Positions 10,281 through 18,664 of a DNA stretch of 64,000 bases are shown one piece after another. This DNA comes from Paraburkholderia xenovorans LB400 (lineage in GTDB: Bacteria; Pseudomonadota; Gammaproteobacteria; Burkholderiales; Burkholderiaceae), in NCBI RefSeq assembly GCF_000013645.1, contig NC_007952.1, positions 2,170,001 to 2,234,000 of the forward strand, read 5' to 3'. The notes beneath the pieces were generated by a model. That model saw only the letters and a list, made by a program, of their open reading frames with translations. It had not been told where the DNA came from and made no database searches. Every line of letters starts with the position of its first letter. The first letter of the stretch is position 1. The translations under genes and the position numbers were made by a program.

Positions 10281-11582
10281 ATGGACTCCATAAAACGCTA
10301 CTTCGGCTTCGAAGCCGCCGGCACCAACCTGCGCACCGAAGTGCTCGCCGGGGTGACCACCTTCCTGACGATGGCTTACATCATCTTCGTCAACCCGGCG
10401 ATTCTGGGCGACGCCGGCATGCCGAAGGACGCGGTGTTCGTCGCGACCTGCATCGTGGCCGCGCTGGCCTCGCTGATCATGGGCCTGTACGCGAACTATC
10501 CGATCGCGCTCGCGCCGGGCATGGGCCTGAACGCGTACTTCGCGTACACCGTCGTCAAGGGCATGGGCTTCACCTGGCAGGCCGCGCTCGGCGCCGTGTT
10601 CATCTCCGGCTGCCTGTTTCTGATCGTCACGCTGTTCCGCGTGCGCGAAGTGATCGTCAACGGCATTCCGCATTCGATACGCATTGCCATCACCGGCGGT
10701 ATCGGCCTTTTTCTCGCAATCATTTCGCTGAAGTCGGCCGGCGTGGTGGTCGGCAATCCGGCCACGCTCGTGACGCTCGGCGACCTGCACAACCCGCATG
10801 TGGTTCTCGCGGTGATCGGCTTCTTCGCGATCGTCACGCTGGACCATTTGCGGGTGCGAGGGGCGATCCTGATCGGCATTGTCGGCGTGACGGTGCTGAG
10901 CTTTTTCTTCGGCGGCAATCAGTTTCACGGCATCGTCTCGGCGCCGCCCTCCATCGCGCCGACACTGTTCCAGCTCGACATTCGCGGCGCGCTGTCGGGT
11001 GGCGTGCTGAACGTGATCCTCGTTTTCTTCCTCGTCGAACTGTTCGACGCGACCGGCACGCTGATGGGCGTGGCCAATCGCGCCGGACTGCTGGTGGAAG
11101 GCAAGATGCACCGGCTGAACCGCGCGCTGCTCGCCGACAGCACGGCCATTCTGGCCGGCTCGATGCTGGGGACCTCGTCGACCACCGCGTATATCGAGAG
11201 CGCGTCGGGCGTGCAGGCAGGCGGTCGCACGGGCGTGACCGCCATCACCGTGGCCGTGCTGTTCCTCGCGGCGCTCTTTTTCGCGCCGCTCGCGGGCGTG
11301 GTGCCCGGCTACGCGACGGCACCGGCGCTGCTGTATGTGTCGTGCCTGATGCTGCGCGAAATGCTCGACCTGCCGTGGGACGACGCCACCGAAGTCGTGC
11401 CGGCCGCGCTCACGGCGCTGCTGATGCCCTTCACCTATTCGATTGCCAATGGCGTCGCGTTCGGCTTCATCTCGTATGCGGGGCTGAAACTGCTCACCGG
11501 CCAGGCACGCAAGGTGAAGCTGGTGGTGTGGATCATCGCGGCGATTTTCCTCTTCCGCTATTTCTATCTCGGCAGCGAATAG
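10281..11582 (+). CDS. NCS2-family (AzgA-type) purine permease
   Basis: A 433-residue inner-membrane proton symporter predicted to import hypoxanthine, guanine or adenine. The opening TEVLAGVTTFLTMAYIIFVN, LAPGMGLNAYFAY and the later GTSSTTAYIESASGVQAGGR are hallmarks of the AzgA branch rather than the UraA/xanthine branch. About 12-14 hydrophobic segments are visible. It is monocistronic, with the broken UPF0178 gene upstream and cytochrome b561 downstream. The exact base imported cannot be told from sequence. Confidence 0.92.
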   Translation: MDSIKRYFGFEAAGTNLRTEVLAGVTTFLTMAYIIFVNPAILGDAGMPKDAVFVATCIVAALASLIMGLYANYPIALAPGMGLNAYFAYTVVKGMGFTWQAALGAVFISGCLFLIVTLFRVREVIVNGIPHSIRIAITGGIGLFLAIISLKSAGVVVGNPATLVTLGDLHNPHVVLAVIGFFAIVTLDHLRVRGAILIGIVGVTVLSFFFGGNQFHGIVSAPPSIAPTLFQLDIRGALSGGVLNVILVFFLVELFDATGTLMGVANRAGLLVEGKMHRLNRALLADSTAILAGSMLGTSSTTAYIESASGVQAGGRTGVTAITVAVLFLAALFFAPLAGVVPGYATAPALLYVSCLMLREMLDLPWDDATEVVPAALTALLMPFTYSIANGVAFGFISYAGLKLLTGQARKVKLVVWIIAAIFLFRYFYLGSE

Positions 11583-11677
11583 GGCACAGCGAGGCACCGC
11601 GCCGGGTGCTCATGGGACGCGCCTGGCCCTGGATCAATCCCGATTTTATCGAGGGTGCCCATTCGGGTCGAGCACCG

Positions 11678-11700
11678 TTTATCATCTGATGATTGATAAA
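11678..11700. promoter_or_regulatory. Inverted repeat upstream of cytochrome b561
   Basis: TTTATCA and TGATAAA form a perfect 7-bp inverted repeat with a 9-base spacer, ending 31 bases before the cytochrome gene. Its size and position suit a dimeric repressor or activator site. The cognate regulator is unknown. Confidence 0.4.
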
Positions 11701-11731
11701 AACGATCGACCAGGTCACGGGAACCCACTCT

Positions 11732-12262
11732 ATGTCTTACAGCCGCGCCTCGGAGCGCTACACGCCGCCCGCCATTTTCTTCCACTGGGCCATTTTTCTG
11801 CTGGTCGCGCTCGCTTATCTGGCGATCGAAATTCGCGGGCCCAAAGGCAGCGACAGCCGCGCGTTGTGGAGCAGCGTGCATTTCTGGTGCGGCACGCTGG
11901 TGCTGGGGCTGGCCTGTTTGCGTCTGCTGTGGCGATTGTGGGCGGGCGCGCCCGCCGAAGTCGAAGGCAACCGGCTGCTCGCCTTCCTCGCGCGCGCCGC
12001 GCATCTCGCCCTATACGTTTTCATCTTCGCGCAGCCGTTGCTCGGCATCCTGACGATCAACACCGGCGGCCATCCGGTCACGCTCGCGTGGGCCAACATC
12101 CAGTACACGCTGGTCGGCGCCGATCCTGTGGCGCGGCCATTGCTCAAGAGCGCGCATGAATGGCTCGGCAATGCGTTCTATTGGGTGATCGGCCTGCACG
12201 CGCTGGCGGCGCTCGCGCATCACGTGGTCTTCAAGGACCGGACGCTGCAGCGGATGATTTGA
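11732..12262 (+). CDS. Cytochrome b561
   Basis: A 176-residue four-helix membrane cytochrome. Heme-ligand histidines are expected in IFFHWAIFLLV, VHFWCGTLV and near the C-terminus in ALAHHVVFKD, each at the edge of a hydrophobic segment. The family passes electrons from quinol to periplasmic or soluble acceptors and can relieve superoxide stress. I chose ATG at 11732 (MSYSRASERYTPPAIFFHW), which matches the usual short N-terminus; an ATG 39 bases upstream is possible. Confidence 0.9.
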   Translation: MSYSRASERYTPPAIFFHWAIFLLVALAYLAIEIRGPKGSDSRALWSSVHFWCGTLVLGLACLRLLWRLWAGAPAEVEGNRLLAFLARAAHLALYVFIFAQPLLGILTINTGGHPVTLAWANIQYTLVGADPVARPLLKSAHEWLGNAFYWVIGLHALAALAHHVVFKDRTLQRMI

Positions 12263-12284
12263 GCGCGCCTGCATACGCGCGCTT

Positions 12285-12323
12285 TGCGTTTCTGCGTTTC
12301 TGCGTTTCTGCGTTTTGCGTTTC
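12285..12323. repeat. 8-base tandem repeat (TGCGTTTC), about five copies
   Basis: Four nearly perfect copies of TGCGTTTC and a fifth shifted copy follow the cytochrome b561 stop codon. The array is intergenic and resembles the CCGCTTTG array at 9831-9874 in unit length and location just behind a gene. Confidence 0.85.
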
Positions 12324-12428
12324 TGCACGGCGGCACGCATGGCCGCGGACAGTCTGAATGATCGATTGATGCCGCGCGTGGGCTTCCTCAGTTTCTGATT
12401 CTTGCGCGGCGGTCCTGCTGCTTCCTGC

Positions 12429-12450
12429 TCCGGCGTTGGCTAACGCCGGA
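12429..12450. terminator. Stem-loop between cytochrome b561 and DUF1488 genes
   Basis: TCCGGCGTT and AACGCCGGA form a perfect 9-bp stem with the loop GGCT. It lies between two convergent genes and could act on both strands. No T-run follows on either side. Confidence 0.45.
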
Positions 12451-12461
12451 CCCGCCCACGG

Positions 12462-12752
12462 TCAATTGCGCCAGTTCGCCTCGTAGAAGCGCACATAGCC
12501 GCTTCTGAGCACGAGACATTGCGCCCGCGTCTCCGATAGCAAACGCCGCGTGGCGGCTTCGATCCGGGCGCGATGCGTATCGAATGCGCCCACCATGTCC
12601 TCCAGACGCGGCGACGCGGCGCCGAAGTGGTCTTCCAGCGCCTCCGCCGTGATCATGCACTCCACCCTTTGCCCATCGACCATCGCCGGGAACGCCAAGG
12701 TAAGTTCGCGACCTGAATATTCAGGGGTTTCATTCGGGAAAAGGATCTGCAT
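12462..12752 (-). CDS. DUF1488 family protein
   Basis: A 96-residue protein with the DUF1488 pattern: MQILFPNETPEYSGRELTL, then FPAMVDGQRVECMITAEALE, DHFGA and a helical C-terminus. The family is common in Burkholderiaceae and has no established function; the alpha/beta composition and short length suggest a small cytosolic factor. It is monocistronic. The 401 bases upstream, to the sigma-54 activator gene, hold no other recognisable gene. Confidence 0.82.
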   Translation of the reverse strand: MQILFPNETPEYSGRELTLAFPAMVDGQRVECMITAEALEDHFGAASPRLEDMVGAFDTHRARIEAATRRLLSETRAQCLVLRSGYVRFYEANWRN

Positions 12753-13153
12753 GGGAGTTCACCTGGAAGGTAGGTGCGGCGCATGGTGCTGCCTGGTAAT
12801 GCGCACGCCGGTTGCGTCTGGTCGCGTCTCTGGCGCCAACCTCCTTGTCCAATGCTGACGACGCGGGCTCGTCACCTCGCGGCGGCAACGCTTTGGTTCG
12901 CAGCCCGCGGAGGTGATTTGATTCACTTTAGACGAGTTCGGGCGCGGCGCAAGTTTTCCTTCCGGTTTGCCTGATTTTGGTGCCCCGCGCGGTTTTTTGA
13001 GGCACTGCGCATGCGCCGTCTCCGTTTTTTCCCTGCCGCGCGCCGGGCGTTTCGTCCTGTAATATCGGTGTTCGACCGTGCGCGCGCATGTTGCGCCGCG
13101 GCATCGAGCGGAGGGCAACGTACCCGCCGTGTCCGTTTCACCGGAGACATGCC
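12753..13153. other. Intergenic region between DUF1488 and the sigma-54 activator
   Basis: This 401-base gap between divergently transcribed genes must contain both promoters. I see no coding potential, no clear inverted repeat and no -24/-12 element. The only start-deciding feature is CCGGAGAC at about 13139-13146, which serves the TTG start at 13154. Confidence 0.5.
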
Positions 13154-15151
13154 TTGACCCAACGTTCTGCCAACCCGCCCGCCGTCGGTCGGCCCGATGT
13201 CATCGCGCAGGCTCACGCCCGCTCGCTCGAGCTCGGTCTGCGCGCGTCGGAAATGCCGGACTTTCATCCGCTGCGCCGGCCCGCGCTGCGTGAGCTCGTC
13301 GATCGCAATCAGTCGCTTTATACGCACGCGCTTCCGGTCATGGAAACGCTGCATGCGCAGATCGTCGATACGCAAAGCATGGTGCTGCTCACCGACAATC
13401 ACGGCGTGATCCTGCACAGTCTCGGCGACAGCGACTTCGTCGAAAAAGCCAATCGCGTCGCGCTGTGTCCGGGCGTTTCGTGGGCCGAGGCGGATCGCGG
13501 CACCAACGCGATCGGCACCGCGCTCGTGGACGGGCAGCCGACCGTCGTGCACGCGGGTGAACACTTCCTGCACGCCAACCGTATTCTCACCTGCTCGTGC
13601 GCGCCGATTGCGGATCCGTTCGGGCGCACCATCGGCGCGCTCGACGTGAGCGGCGATACGCGCGGCTTTCACAAGCACACGCTCGCGCTCGTCAGAATGT
13701 CAGCGCAGATGATCGAAAATCATCTGTTCTCCAATCAATTCGTCGATGCGATTCGCGTTCACTTTCACGCGCGCGCGGAGTTCATCGGCACGCTGTTCGA
13801 AGGGCTCGCGGCATTCGCGCCGGACGGCACGTTTCTGTCGGCCAACCGCAGCGCGCTGTTTCAATTCGGGCAGCCGCTGGCCGAACTGCAACGGCAACCC
13901 TTCGATGCACTGTTCGGGATCGCCTTCTCCAGGGTGTTGCAGCAGATCACGCGCGCGCCCGGCGAAACCATTCTGCTGACGCTGCCAAGCGGCGTGCGCG
14001 TGGTGGCGCGCGGCGAACACACCGCGCCCCGATATGTCGGACCGGCCGAAAGCCTCGACACCTCGCGCGCACCGCTCCCGGGCGGGGCGCGTCAAACGCC
14101 GCGCCCCGCCGAGCCTGCGCCGCTCGCCACGCTTGAAACGCTCGACACCGGCGACGCGCAGGTCGCCGCGATCCTGCGGCGTGTCGCCAAACTGCGCGGC
14201 CGCGATATTCCGATTCTCGTGCTCGGCAAGACGGGCACCGGCAAGGAGTGGCTCGCGCGCGCCATCCATCACGATTCGCCGCGACGGGCCGCGCCTTTCG
14301 TCGCGCTGAATTGCGCGTCGTTGCCCGATACGCTGATCGAAGCGGAGTTGTTCGGTTACGAAGACGGCGCGTTCACCGGCGCGAAAAAGCGCGGCAGCGT
14401 CGGCAAGATCGTGCAGGCCGACGGCGGCACGCTGTTCCTCGACGAAATCGGCGACATGCCACTCGCCCAGCAGGTGCGTTTGATGCGCGTTCTGCAGGAG
14501 CGCACCGTCGTGCCGCTCGGCGCAACCCGGGCGATTCCGGTGGATCTGCGCATTGTCTGCGCGACCCACCGCAACCTGCGCGCGATGATCGAAGACGGCA
14601 CCTTCCGCGAAGACCTCTATTACCGGATCAATGGACTCGTGGTGACGCTGCCTGCGCTGCGCGAGCGTACCGATCTGCATGCGCTCGTCACGCGCATGCT
14701 GGCCTTGCAGCCCGACGGCGAGCGGCTGCCGCGCCGCGTGTCGGCCGAGGTGCTCGAACGATTTGCGCAATGCCGCTGGCCGGGCAATCTGCGGCAACTG
14801 GCCAACGTGTTGCGCACCGCGAGCATCATGGCCGAAGGTGCGCAGCAGATCGAACTCGACGATCTGCCCGACGACTTTCTGCAGGATTGCGTCGACGCGG
14901 CGGCGGAGCAAAGCGTGCAATCACCGCTGGCGCGTGCGGGTTCAGGCGTGGACGACGAGGCCCGCGCCGCTGCGCAAACCCAGGGGCAAGGTCAACAACC
15001 GCCGTCCGGCAAGATGGAAGCGTGGCAGGCCTCGCTGATTGCGCAGACGCTCGAGCGACTCGACGGCAATGTGTCGGCGGCGGCGCGCGAGCTGGGATTG
15101 GCGCGCAATACGGTGTACCGCTATTTGCGACGCGGCGGCACGACGCATTGA
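13154..15151 (+). CDS. Sigma-54-dependent activator of the AcoR type (GAF, AAA+, Fis HTH)
   Basis: About 665 residues: an N-terminal GAF sensor, a central AAA+ domain and a Fis-type helix-turn-helix. The Walker A is GKTGTGKEWLARAIH, the sigma-54 contact loop is GAFTGAKKRG, the Walker B is GGTLFLDEIGDMPL, and the HTH is NVSAAARELGLARNTVYRYL, so it should be a competent bacterial enhancer-binding protein. The first ATG in frame (13088) is far from any ribosome-binding site, whereas TTG at 13154 has GGAG nine bases before and gives MTQRSANPP, so I prefer TTG. AcoR relatives respond to acetoin or aldehydes; the target here is not evident, the neighbouring ferredoxin being the nearest candidate. 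Confidence 0.88.
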   Translation: MTQRSANPPAVGRPDVIAQAHARSLELGLRASEMPDFHPLRRPALRELVDRNQSLYTHALPVMETLHAQIVDTQSMVLLTDNHGVILHSLGDSDFVEKANRVALCPGVSWAEADRGTNAIGTALVDGQPTVVHAGEHFLHANRILTCSCAPIADPFGRTIGALDVSGDTRGFHKHTLALVRMSAQMIENHLFSNQFVDAIRVHFHARAEFIGTLFEGLAAFAPDGTFLSANRSALFQFGQPLAELQRQPFDALFGIAFSRVLQQITRAPGETILLTLPSGVRVVARGEHTAPRYVGPAESLDTSRAPLPGGARQTPRPAEPAPLATLETLDTGDAQVAAILRRVAKLRGRDIPILVLGKTGTGKEWLARAIHHDSPRRAAPFVALNCASLPDTLIEAELFGYEDGAFTGAKKRGSVGKIVQADGGTLFLDEIGDMPLAQQVRLMRVLQERTVVPLGATRAIPVDLRIVCATHRNLRAMIEDGTFREDLYYRINGLVVTLPALRERTDLHALVTRMLALQPDGERLPRRVSAEVLERFAQCRWPGNLRQLANVLRTASIMAEGAQQIELDDLPDDFLQDCVDAAAEQSVQSPLARAGSGVDDEARAAAQTQGQGQQPPSGKMEAWQASLIAQTLERLDGNVSAAARELGLARNTVYRYLRRGGTTH

Positions 15152-15198
15152 GGCGGCACCGTGTAAAGTGTGGCGCAATCCCGTCACAGACCTGCACG

Positions 15199-15510
15199 AT
15201 GTCCGACTCTATCCGCCCGCCTCTCGTTCGCGTCGAACCACTTGGCCGGAGCTTCGAGGCGCCCGATTCGCTCACCATTCTCGAAGCCGCCGACTTCGCG
15301 AATCTGCGCTTGCCGCGCTCGTGCCGTAATGGAACGTGCCGTACGTGTATCTGCAGGATGACTGCGGGACGCGTGCGCTACTCGATCGAGTGGCCGGGTC
15401 TCAGCCGCGAAGAAAAACAGGAGGGCTATATTCTGCCGTGCGTGGCGATCGCGGAATCCGACGTGGTGATCGCGGTACCAGATGCGCTCGAACTGCCGCC
15501 GACCATGTGA
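15199..15510 (+). CDS. [2Fe-2S] ferredoxin
   Basis: A 103-residue plant-type ferredoxin. Three cluster cysteines are in CRNGTCRTC (spacing C-x4-C-x2-C) and the fourth in ILPCVAIAESD about 30 residues later, as required. It is an electron carrier of the cytosol; the short length and lack of a reductase domain mean it needs a partner oxygenase or reductase not seen next to it. It begins 47 bases after the sigma-54 activator and could be cotranscribed with it. Confidence 0.88.
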   Translation: MSDSIRPPLVRVEPLGRSFEAPDSLTILEAADFANLRLPRSCRNGTCRTCICRMTAGRVRYSIEWPGLSREEKQEGYILPCVAIAESDVVIAVPDALELPPTM

Positions 15511-15573
15511 AGTGCGGCGCCTTCGTGGCTCAGGGGCGCACTTACGGCGCACGCACGCGGCTCAGCGCAAGCC

Positions 15574-15768
15574 TTAACGCCCGTTACCCATTGCCCGGGC
15601 GATTTTCCTGTCGGTGTTGTACTGGCTCAGCGCGTACACCGACCAGATCGCGGCCGGAATCCAGCCGATCAGCGTGATCTGCAAAATCAGACAGATGATG
15701 CCGGCAAACGGACGGCCAATCGTGAAGAACTGAAACCACGGCAGAATGATGGCAAGCAGAAGACGCAT
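15574..15768 (-). CDS. YqaE/Pmp3 family membrane protein
   Basis: A 64-residue protein with two membrane helices (about residues 2-24 and 27-50), IICLILQITLIGWIPAAIWS being the conserved core, and a basic tail NTDRKIARAMGNGR. The family is stress-induced and affects membrane potential and cation leak. Its ATG directly follows the TGA of the DUF1653 gene, so the two are likely coupled. Confidence 0.9.
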   Translation of the reverse strand: MRLLLAIILPWFQFFTIGRPFAGIICLILQITLIGWIPAAIWSVYALSQYNTDRKIARAMGNGR

Positions 15769-15987
15769 TCAGATTCCTGTAGCTGGTAGTGCCTGGTTGA
15801 TCGGTGCGAAGCGCGGCACCGTGGCGCCGTCCACTTCGACCAGTTCGAAAAATACCGAAGCCGGACGTGTCCAGATCGTACCATTAGCGGCTTTGTACAC
15901 GATCATCGTGACTGTCGGATCCGATTCGAGCGTGGCCTCGCAAACCAGTTCGTAGATCCCGCCTTTGTAGTGCCTGTAGCGCACCAT
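15769..15987 (-). CDS. DUF1653 domain protein
   Basis: A 72-residue protein with the DUF1653 opening MVRYRHYKGGIYELVCEA and the pattern VYKAANGTIWTRPASVFFE. Members are small beta-rich proteins of unknown function, often fused to or next to nucleotide-handling genes. The ATG at 15987 has AGGGG six bases upstream; the ATG two codons earlier would sit directly on that site and is less likely. Confidence 0.85.
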   Translation of the reverse strand: MVRYRHYKGGIYELVCEATLESDPTVTMIVYKAANGTIWTRPASVFFELVEVDGATVPRFAPINQALPATGI

Positions 15988-16042
15988 TCGCATCCCCTGA
16001 ATCGAAAAAACGCAGTGCCTTCGCGCGGCAACGGTCGAAGCG

Positions 16043-16687
16043 TCAGCCGCCCTCTTTCATCTGCTTCAGAATCTTGTAGACGGTGGCGCGTCCCATTGTC
16101 AGCACGGCAGCCACGTAGTTCGCGGAACTGCGGCCGCGAAACGCGCCTTGTGCATGCAGCGCCTCGACGATCTCGCGCTTGTGTTCGCGCGTGAGCGCAT
16201 TGATGCCGATCTGCCGTTCGCGCAGCCACGTGTGCAGGTACGTGTTGATGCGGTCCTGCCAGTCGTCACGAAACAGGTCCTCCGCGGGTGCGTCCGTCAG
16301 ATTGCCACCTTTGATGAACAGATCGAGGGTGGAGCGCACGTCTTCGAACACCGCGATATTGAAGTTGATGCACAGCATGCCGGCCGGCTTGCCGTCGTCG
16401 TCGAACAGGATGTTGCTCACGCAACGCATGCGCCGGCCGTCCCAGTTGAGCTTTTCGTACGGGCCGATGGTCTGCCCGCGCGCCGCGTAATGGACTTCGT
16501 CCAGCACCGACGGCCCGCCGACTTCGAGCTTCGACAGGTTGTTCACGAGGTACGCGATGGTTTGATCGCGCAGGTCGTGAATCACCACTTCGGCGCACGG
16601 ATAGAAAAGCGCCGCGATGCCGTCGGCGATAGGAGCGTAGCGCTCGAGCAGCAGGTCTTTCACGGGAGACACGTTTGGGTTGCGCAT
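16043..16687 (-). CDS. YheO-like PAS domain transcriptional regulator (DauR type)
   Basis: A 214-residue protein with an N-terminal YheO-like PAS domain (PIADGIAALFYPCAEVVIHD, then NWDGRRMRCVSNILFDDDG) and a C-terminal helix-turn-helix near residues 165-212 (ALTREHKREIVEALHAQGAF and MGRATVYKILKQMKEGG). Known relatives such as DauR control D-amino acid catabolism, but most are uncharacterised. It stands divergent from the small gene at 16887 and is followed by DUF1653 on the same strand after 55 bases. Confidence 0.88.
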   Translation of the reverse strand: MRNPNVSPVKDLLLERYAPIADGIAALFYPCAEVVIHDLRDQTIAYLVNNLSKLEVGGPSVLDEVHYAARGQTIGPYEKLNWDGRRMRCVSNILFDDDGKPAGMLCINFNIAVFEDVRSTLDLFIKGGNLTDAPAEDLFRDDWQDRINTYLHTWLRERQIGINALTREHKREIVEALHAQGAFRGRSSANYVAAVLTMGRATVYKILKQMKEGG

Positions 16688-16829
16688 GGGGAAATCGCAG
16701 GGATCGAAGGACGCGGCAACTCGCCATTGTAGCCACCCGGCCCGGCCGCGGCGACCGCGGCGCCGATCACGCCCTCAAAAAAGCCATCGGCGGAGGCGGG
16801 CGCTTTACCGCGCGGCGAATTTTGTCCGC

Positions 16830-16859
16830 TTGGCGAGAGATTTTTTTTCGTGCGATAAA
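16830..16859 (+). promoter_or_regulatory. Putative sigma-70 promoter for the 16887 gene
   Basis: TTGGCG and GATAAA are 18 bases apart with an eight-T tract in the spacer. The -10 ends 27 bases before the start codon at 16887, with GGAG at 16877-16880 as ribosome-binding site. Confidence 0.4.
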
Positions 16860-16886
16860 AGGAGCATCTATTTCACGGAGCAACAG

Positions 16887-17105
16887 ATGGCTACGCTCGA
16901 AGCGTTTCGCGCCGTGCTCGATGACGCGGGCACGCCCGAAATCATCCGCAATCACATCATCGATTCGCTGCAGTACACGCTGCGCAATCACGGGCAGATT
17001 TTCACGTCGAAAGAAGTCGAATGGCTGGCCGGCTGGGATGACGCCCGCATTCCGCTCGCGGCATCGCGCGAGTTGCAGAAGCGCGTCGCCGAAACGTCCC
17101 GCTGA
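16887..17105 (+). CDS. Small conserved hypothetical protein
   Basis: A 72-residue, mostly helical, acidic protein (MATLEAFRAVLDDAGTPEII then RNHIIDSLQYTLRNHGQIF). I do not recognise a domain. ACGGAG lies upstream of the ATG, a promoter-like sequence lies before it, and codon use is normal for the region, so I take it to be real. It is monocistronic and divergent from the YheO-like regulator. Confidence 0.6.
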   Translation: MATLEAFRAVLDDAGTPEIIRNHIIDSLQYTLRNHGQIFTSKEVEWLAGWDDARIPLAASRELQKRVAETSR

Positions 17106-17704
17106 AGCACGAGCCTGTTGATCGTCCAGCGCCCGCGCCGCGACGGCGCCCTCCCTCACCCGGCGTACCGCTCATGGCGAGGCACGCCGTGCGCGCCCGC
17201 TACGTGGTACGCGAAGCCCCGCCGGCTGGGCGGTTTGCCCGTGCGCGGAACTTTTTGCTATCCAATTAGCCCTATTTAGTGCATCATATTGGAATAGCTG
17301 TATCCCGCATTCGTAGTTCCGGCGTTACCGGGCAACAATCAGGCAATATTGCGGATAGAACCGCAAGTAACACCGGGCAGGCTCAAACCGGCATCTTCGC
17401 ACCACCCCCGGCTGTTCGACCGCCGTCTGTTGGCGGTCCCGTCATTCCGGCAATGCGCCGCATGCATTCGCCGTCGCGAGTTGTGCAGCTGAGGGTTCAT
17501 TTACTGCCCGATGTCCGCGCGACATCAGCGTGTTTTCTCTCCATCGAATCCGCGATTTTGCGCGGCCGCGCTCAAGTCCTTGTCATCGGGCCTGTGCCAA
17601 CCTTTTTCCATGGCGGCGCGCCCCAAGGTGCTGCGCTGCCCGGCCCGTCTTGCCGCGCGTAACACGCGTGACACGGCGGCCACGTAATACAGGACACGTG
17701 CTTC
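17106..17704. other. 600-base gap without a convincing gene
   Basis: A 127-codon open frame from 17279 exists but its composition is not protein-like and it has no ribosome-binding site. Around 17250-17300 the DNA is markedly AT-rich for this genome and contains TGCATCATATTGGAATA (17280-17296), which weakly recalls an NtrC site. The rest shows nothing I can name. It could hold a long leader for the 17705 gene or a small RNA. Confidence 0.4.
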
Positions 17705-17986
17705 ATGAATTCAGCTGTCAAGACGTACAAGGGTTACGAAATTCACCCGCTCGTCTATCCGCGCCGCCCGGCGGACGGTCAGACGAGCCGCAATCCGGAC
17801 GCCGGCTACGACGCGTCGGTGCGCATCTGCCGTGTGGGCGCCAATCCGGCTGCCGACGGCCGTGTGTTCCGCCTGCAGTACCTGTTTCCGTTCGACGGCA
17901 CGGGCAAGGCGCGCATTGCGTGCATGGCTCACGCCGAGCAATTGATCGACGGCCGTGTAGACGGCCAGTCCGTCGCCGATCTTTGA
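17705..17986 (+). CDS. Small conserved hypothetical protein
   Basis: A 93-residue soluble protein, MNSAVKTYKGYEIHPLVYPR at the start and RVFRLQYLFPFDGTGKARIA in the middle, beta-rich in appearance. I do not recognise the family. AGGA is present upstream of the ATG. It precedes infA by 131 bases, with a stem-loop between, and follows the long empty region, so it may have an extended 5' leader. Confidence 0.6.
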   Translation: MNSAVKTYKGYEIHPLVYPRRPADGQTSRNPDAGYDASVRICRVGANPAADGRVFRLQYLFPFDGTGKARIACMAHAEQLIDGRVDGQSVADL

Positions 17987-18022
17987 GCGGTACTATCAGC
18001 GCATAGGCTGATGCCGCAGGAC

Positions 18023-18043
18023 AGCGGGCTCGAAAAACCCGCT
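18023..18043 (+). terminator. Stem-loop after the 17705 gene
   Basis: AGCGGG and CCCGCT pair around the 9-base loop CTCGAAAAA, 37 bases after the stop. No T-run follows. Confidence 0.35.
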
Positions 18044-18117
18044 ATCGCCCCAATCTGATGTTGTGCTGCCCGGCGTGGGCGACCAACACCCCTTATCCCA
18101 TCGACCAGGAGTTATGC

Positions 18118-18390
18118 ATGGCGAAAGAAGAACTGCTTGAACTTGACGGTATCGTCGACGAAGTACTTCCGGATAGCCGTTACCGCGTGACGCTCGACAA
18201 CGGCGTCGTGGTTGGCGCTTACGCGTCCGGACGCATGCGCAAGAACCATATCCGTATTCTCGCGGGCGACCGCGTGACGCTGGAACTGTCGGTCTACGAC
18301 CTGACCAAAGGCCGGATCAATTTCCGTCATAAAGACGAGCGCGCCACCGGTGGCGGCGGTGCTCGCAATTCGCAATTCCGCCGCCGTTAA
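18118..18390 (+). CDS. infA: Translation initiation factor IF-1
   Basis: A 90-residue S1/OB-fold protein that blocks the A site of the 30S subunit during initiation. MAKEELLELDGIVDEVLPDS and NGVVVGAYASGRMRKNHIRI then LAGDRVTLELS are diagnostic. It is longer than the 72-residue form encoded in the ribosomal protein cluster, with a glycine/arginine-rich tail (DERATGGGGARNSQFRRR). Many Burkholderiaceae carry this second, solitary copy. AGGAG precedes the ATG. No ribosomal genes are near. Confidence 0.95.
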   Translation: MAKEELLELDGIVDEVLPDSRYRVTLDNGVVVGAYASGRMRKNHIRILAGDRVTLELSVYDLTKGRINFRHKDERATGGGGARNSQFRRR

Positions 18391-18664
18391 GGCCGGCGGC
18401 ACGCTGACCGCGCTCCGCACGGTCCAGACGTGATCCATTGCAATTCAGTTGTACGCGAAGCCATTCGCGCGCCTTCTCCGGCTTGATTCGCTGATTCATT
18501 GACTCGAGCCTGAGCGGCGCGCTGCGGCGTCGCTTCGTTGCAGCCTGTTTTTGCCCGGTTTTCTTCAGCGCCCGGCGCTTTCTGCTGCCGGCGGGTGTTT
18601 CACCGCTTTCCTCGTTTTCCTCTACACACGCGCCTGAAGGCCTCGGTCCGTCGTCCGCCCACTC

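Noticed and set aside
13088..13153. Longer ATG start for the sigma-54 activator
   Set aside because: The extra 22 residues are Arg/Cys/Pro-rich and unconserved, and only the TTG at 13154 has a well placed GGAG.
17280..17296. NtrC binding site
   Set aside because: TGCATCATATTGGAATA matches only one half of the TGCACC...GGTGCA consensus and no sigma-54 promoter follows.
17279..17662. 127-codon open frame in the long gap
   Set aside because: No ribosome-binding site, no recognisable domain and Pro/Arg/Ser-rich composition. It may overlap a leader or small RNA instead.
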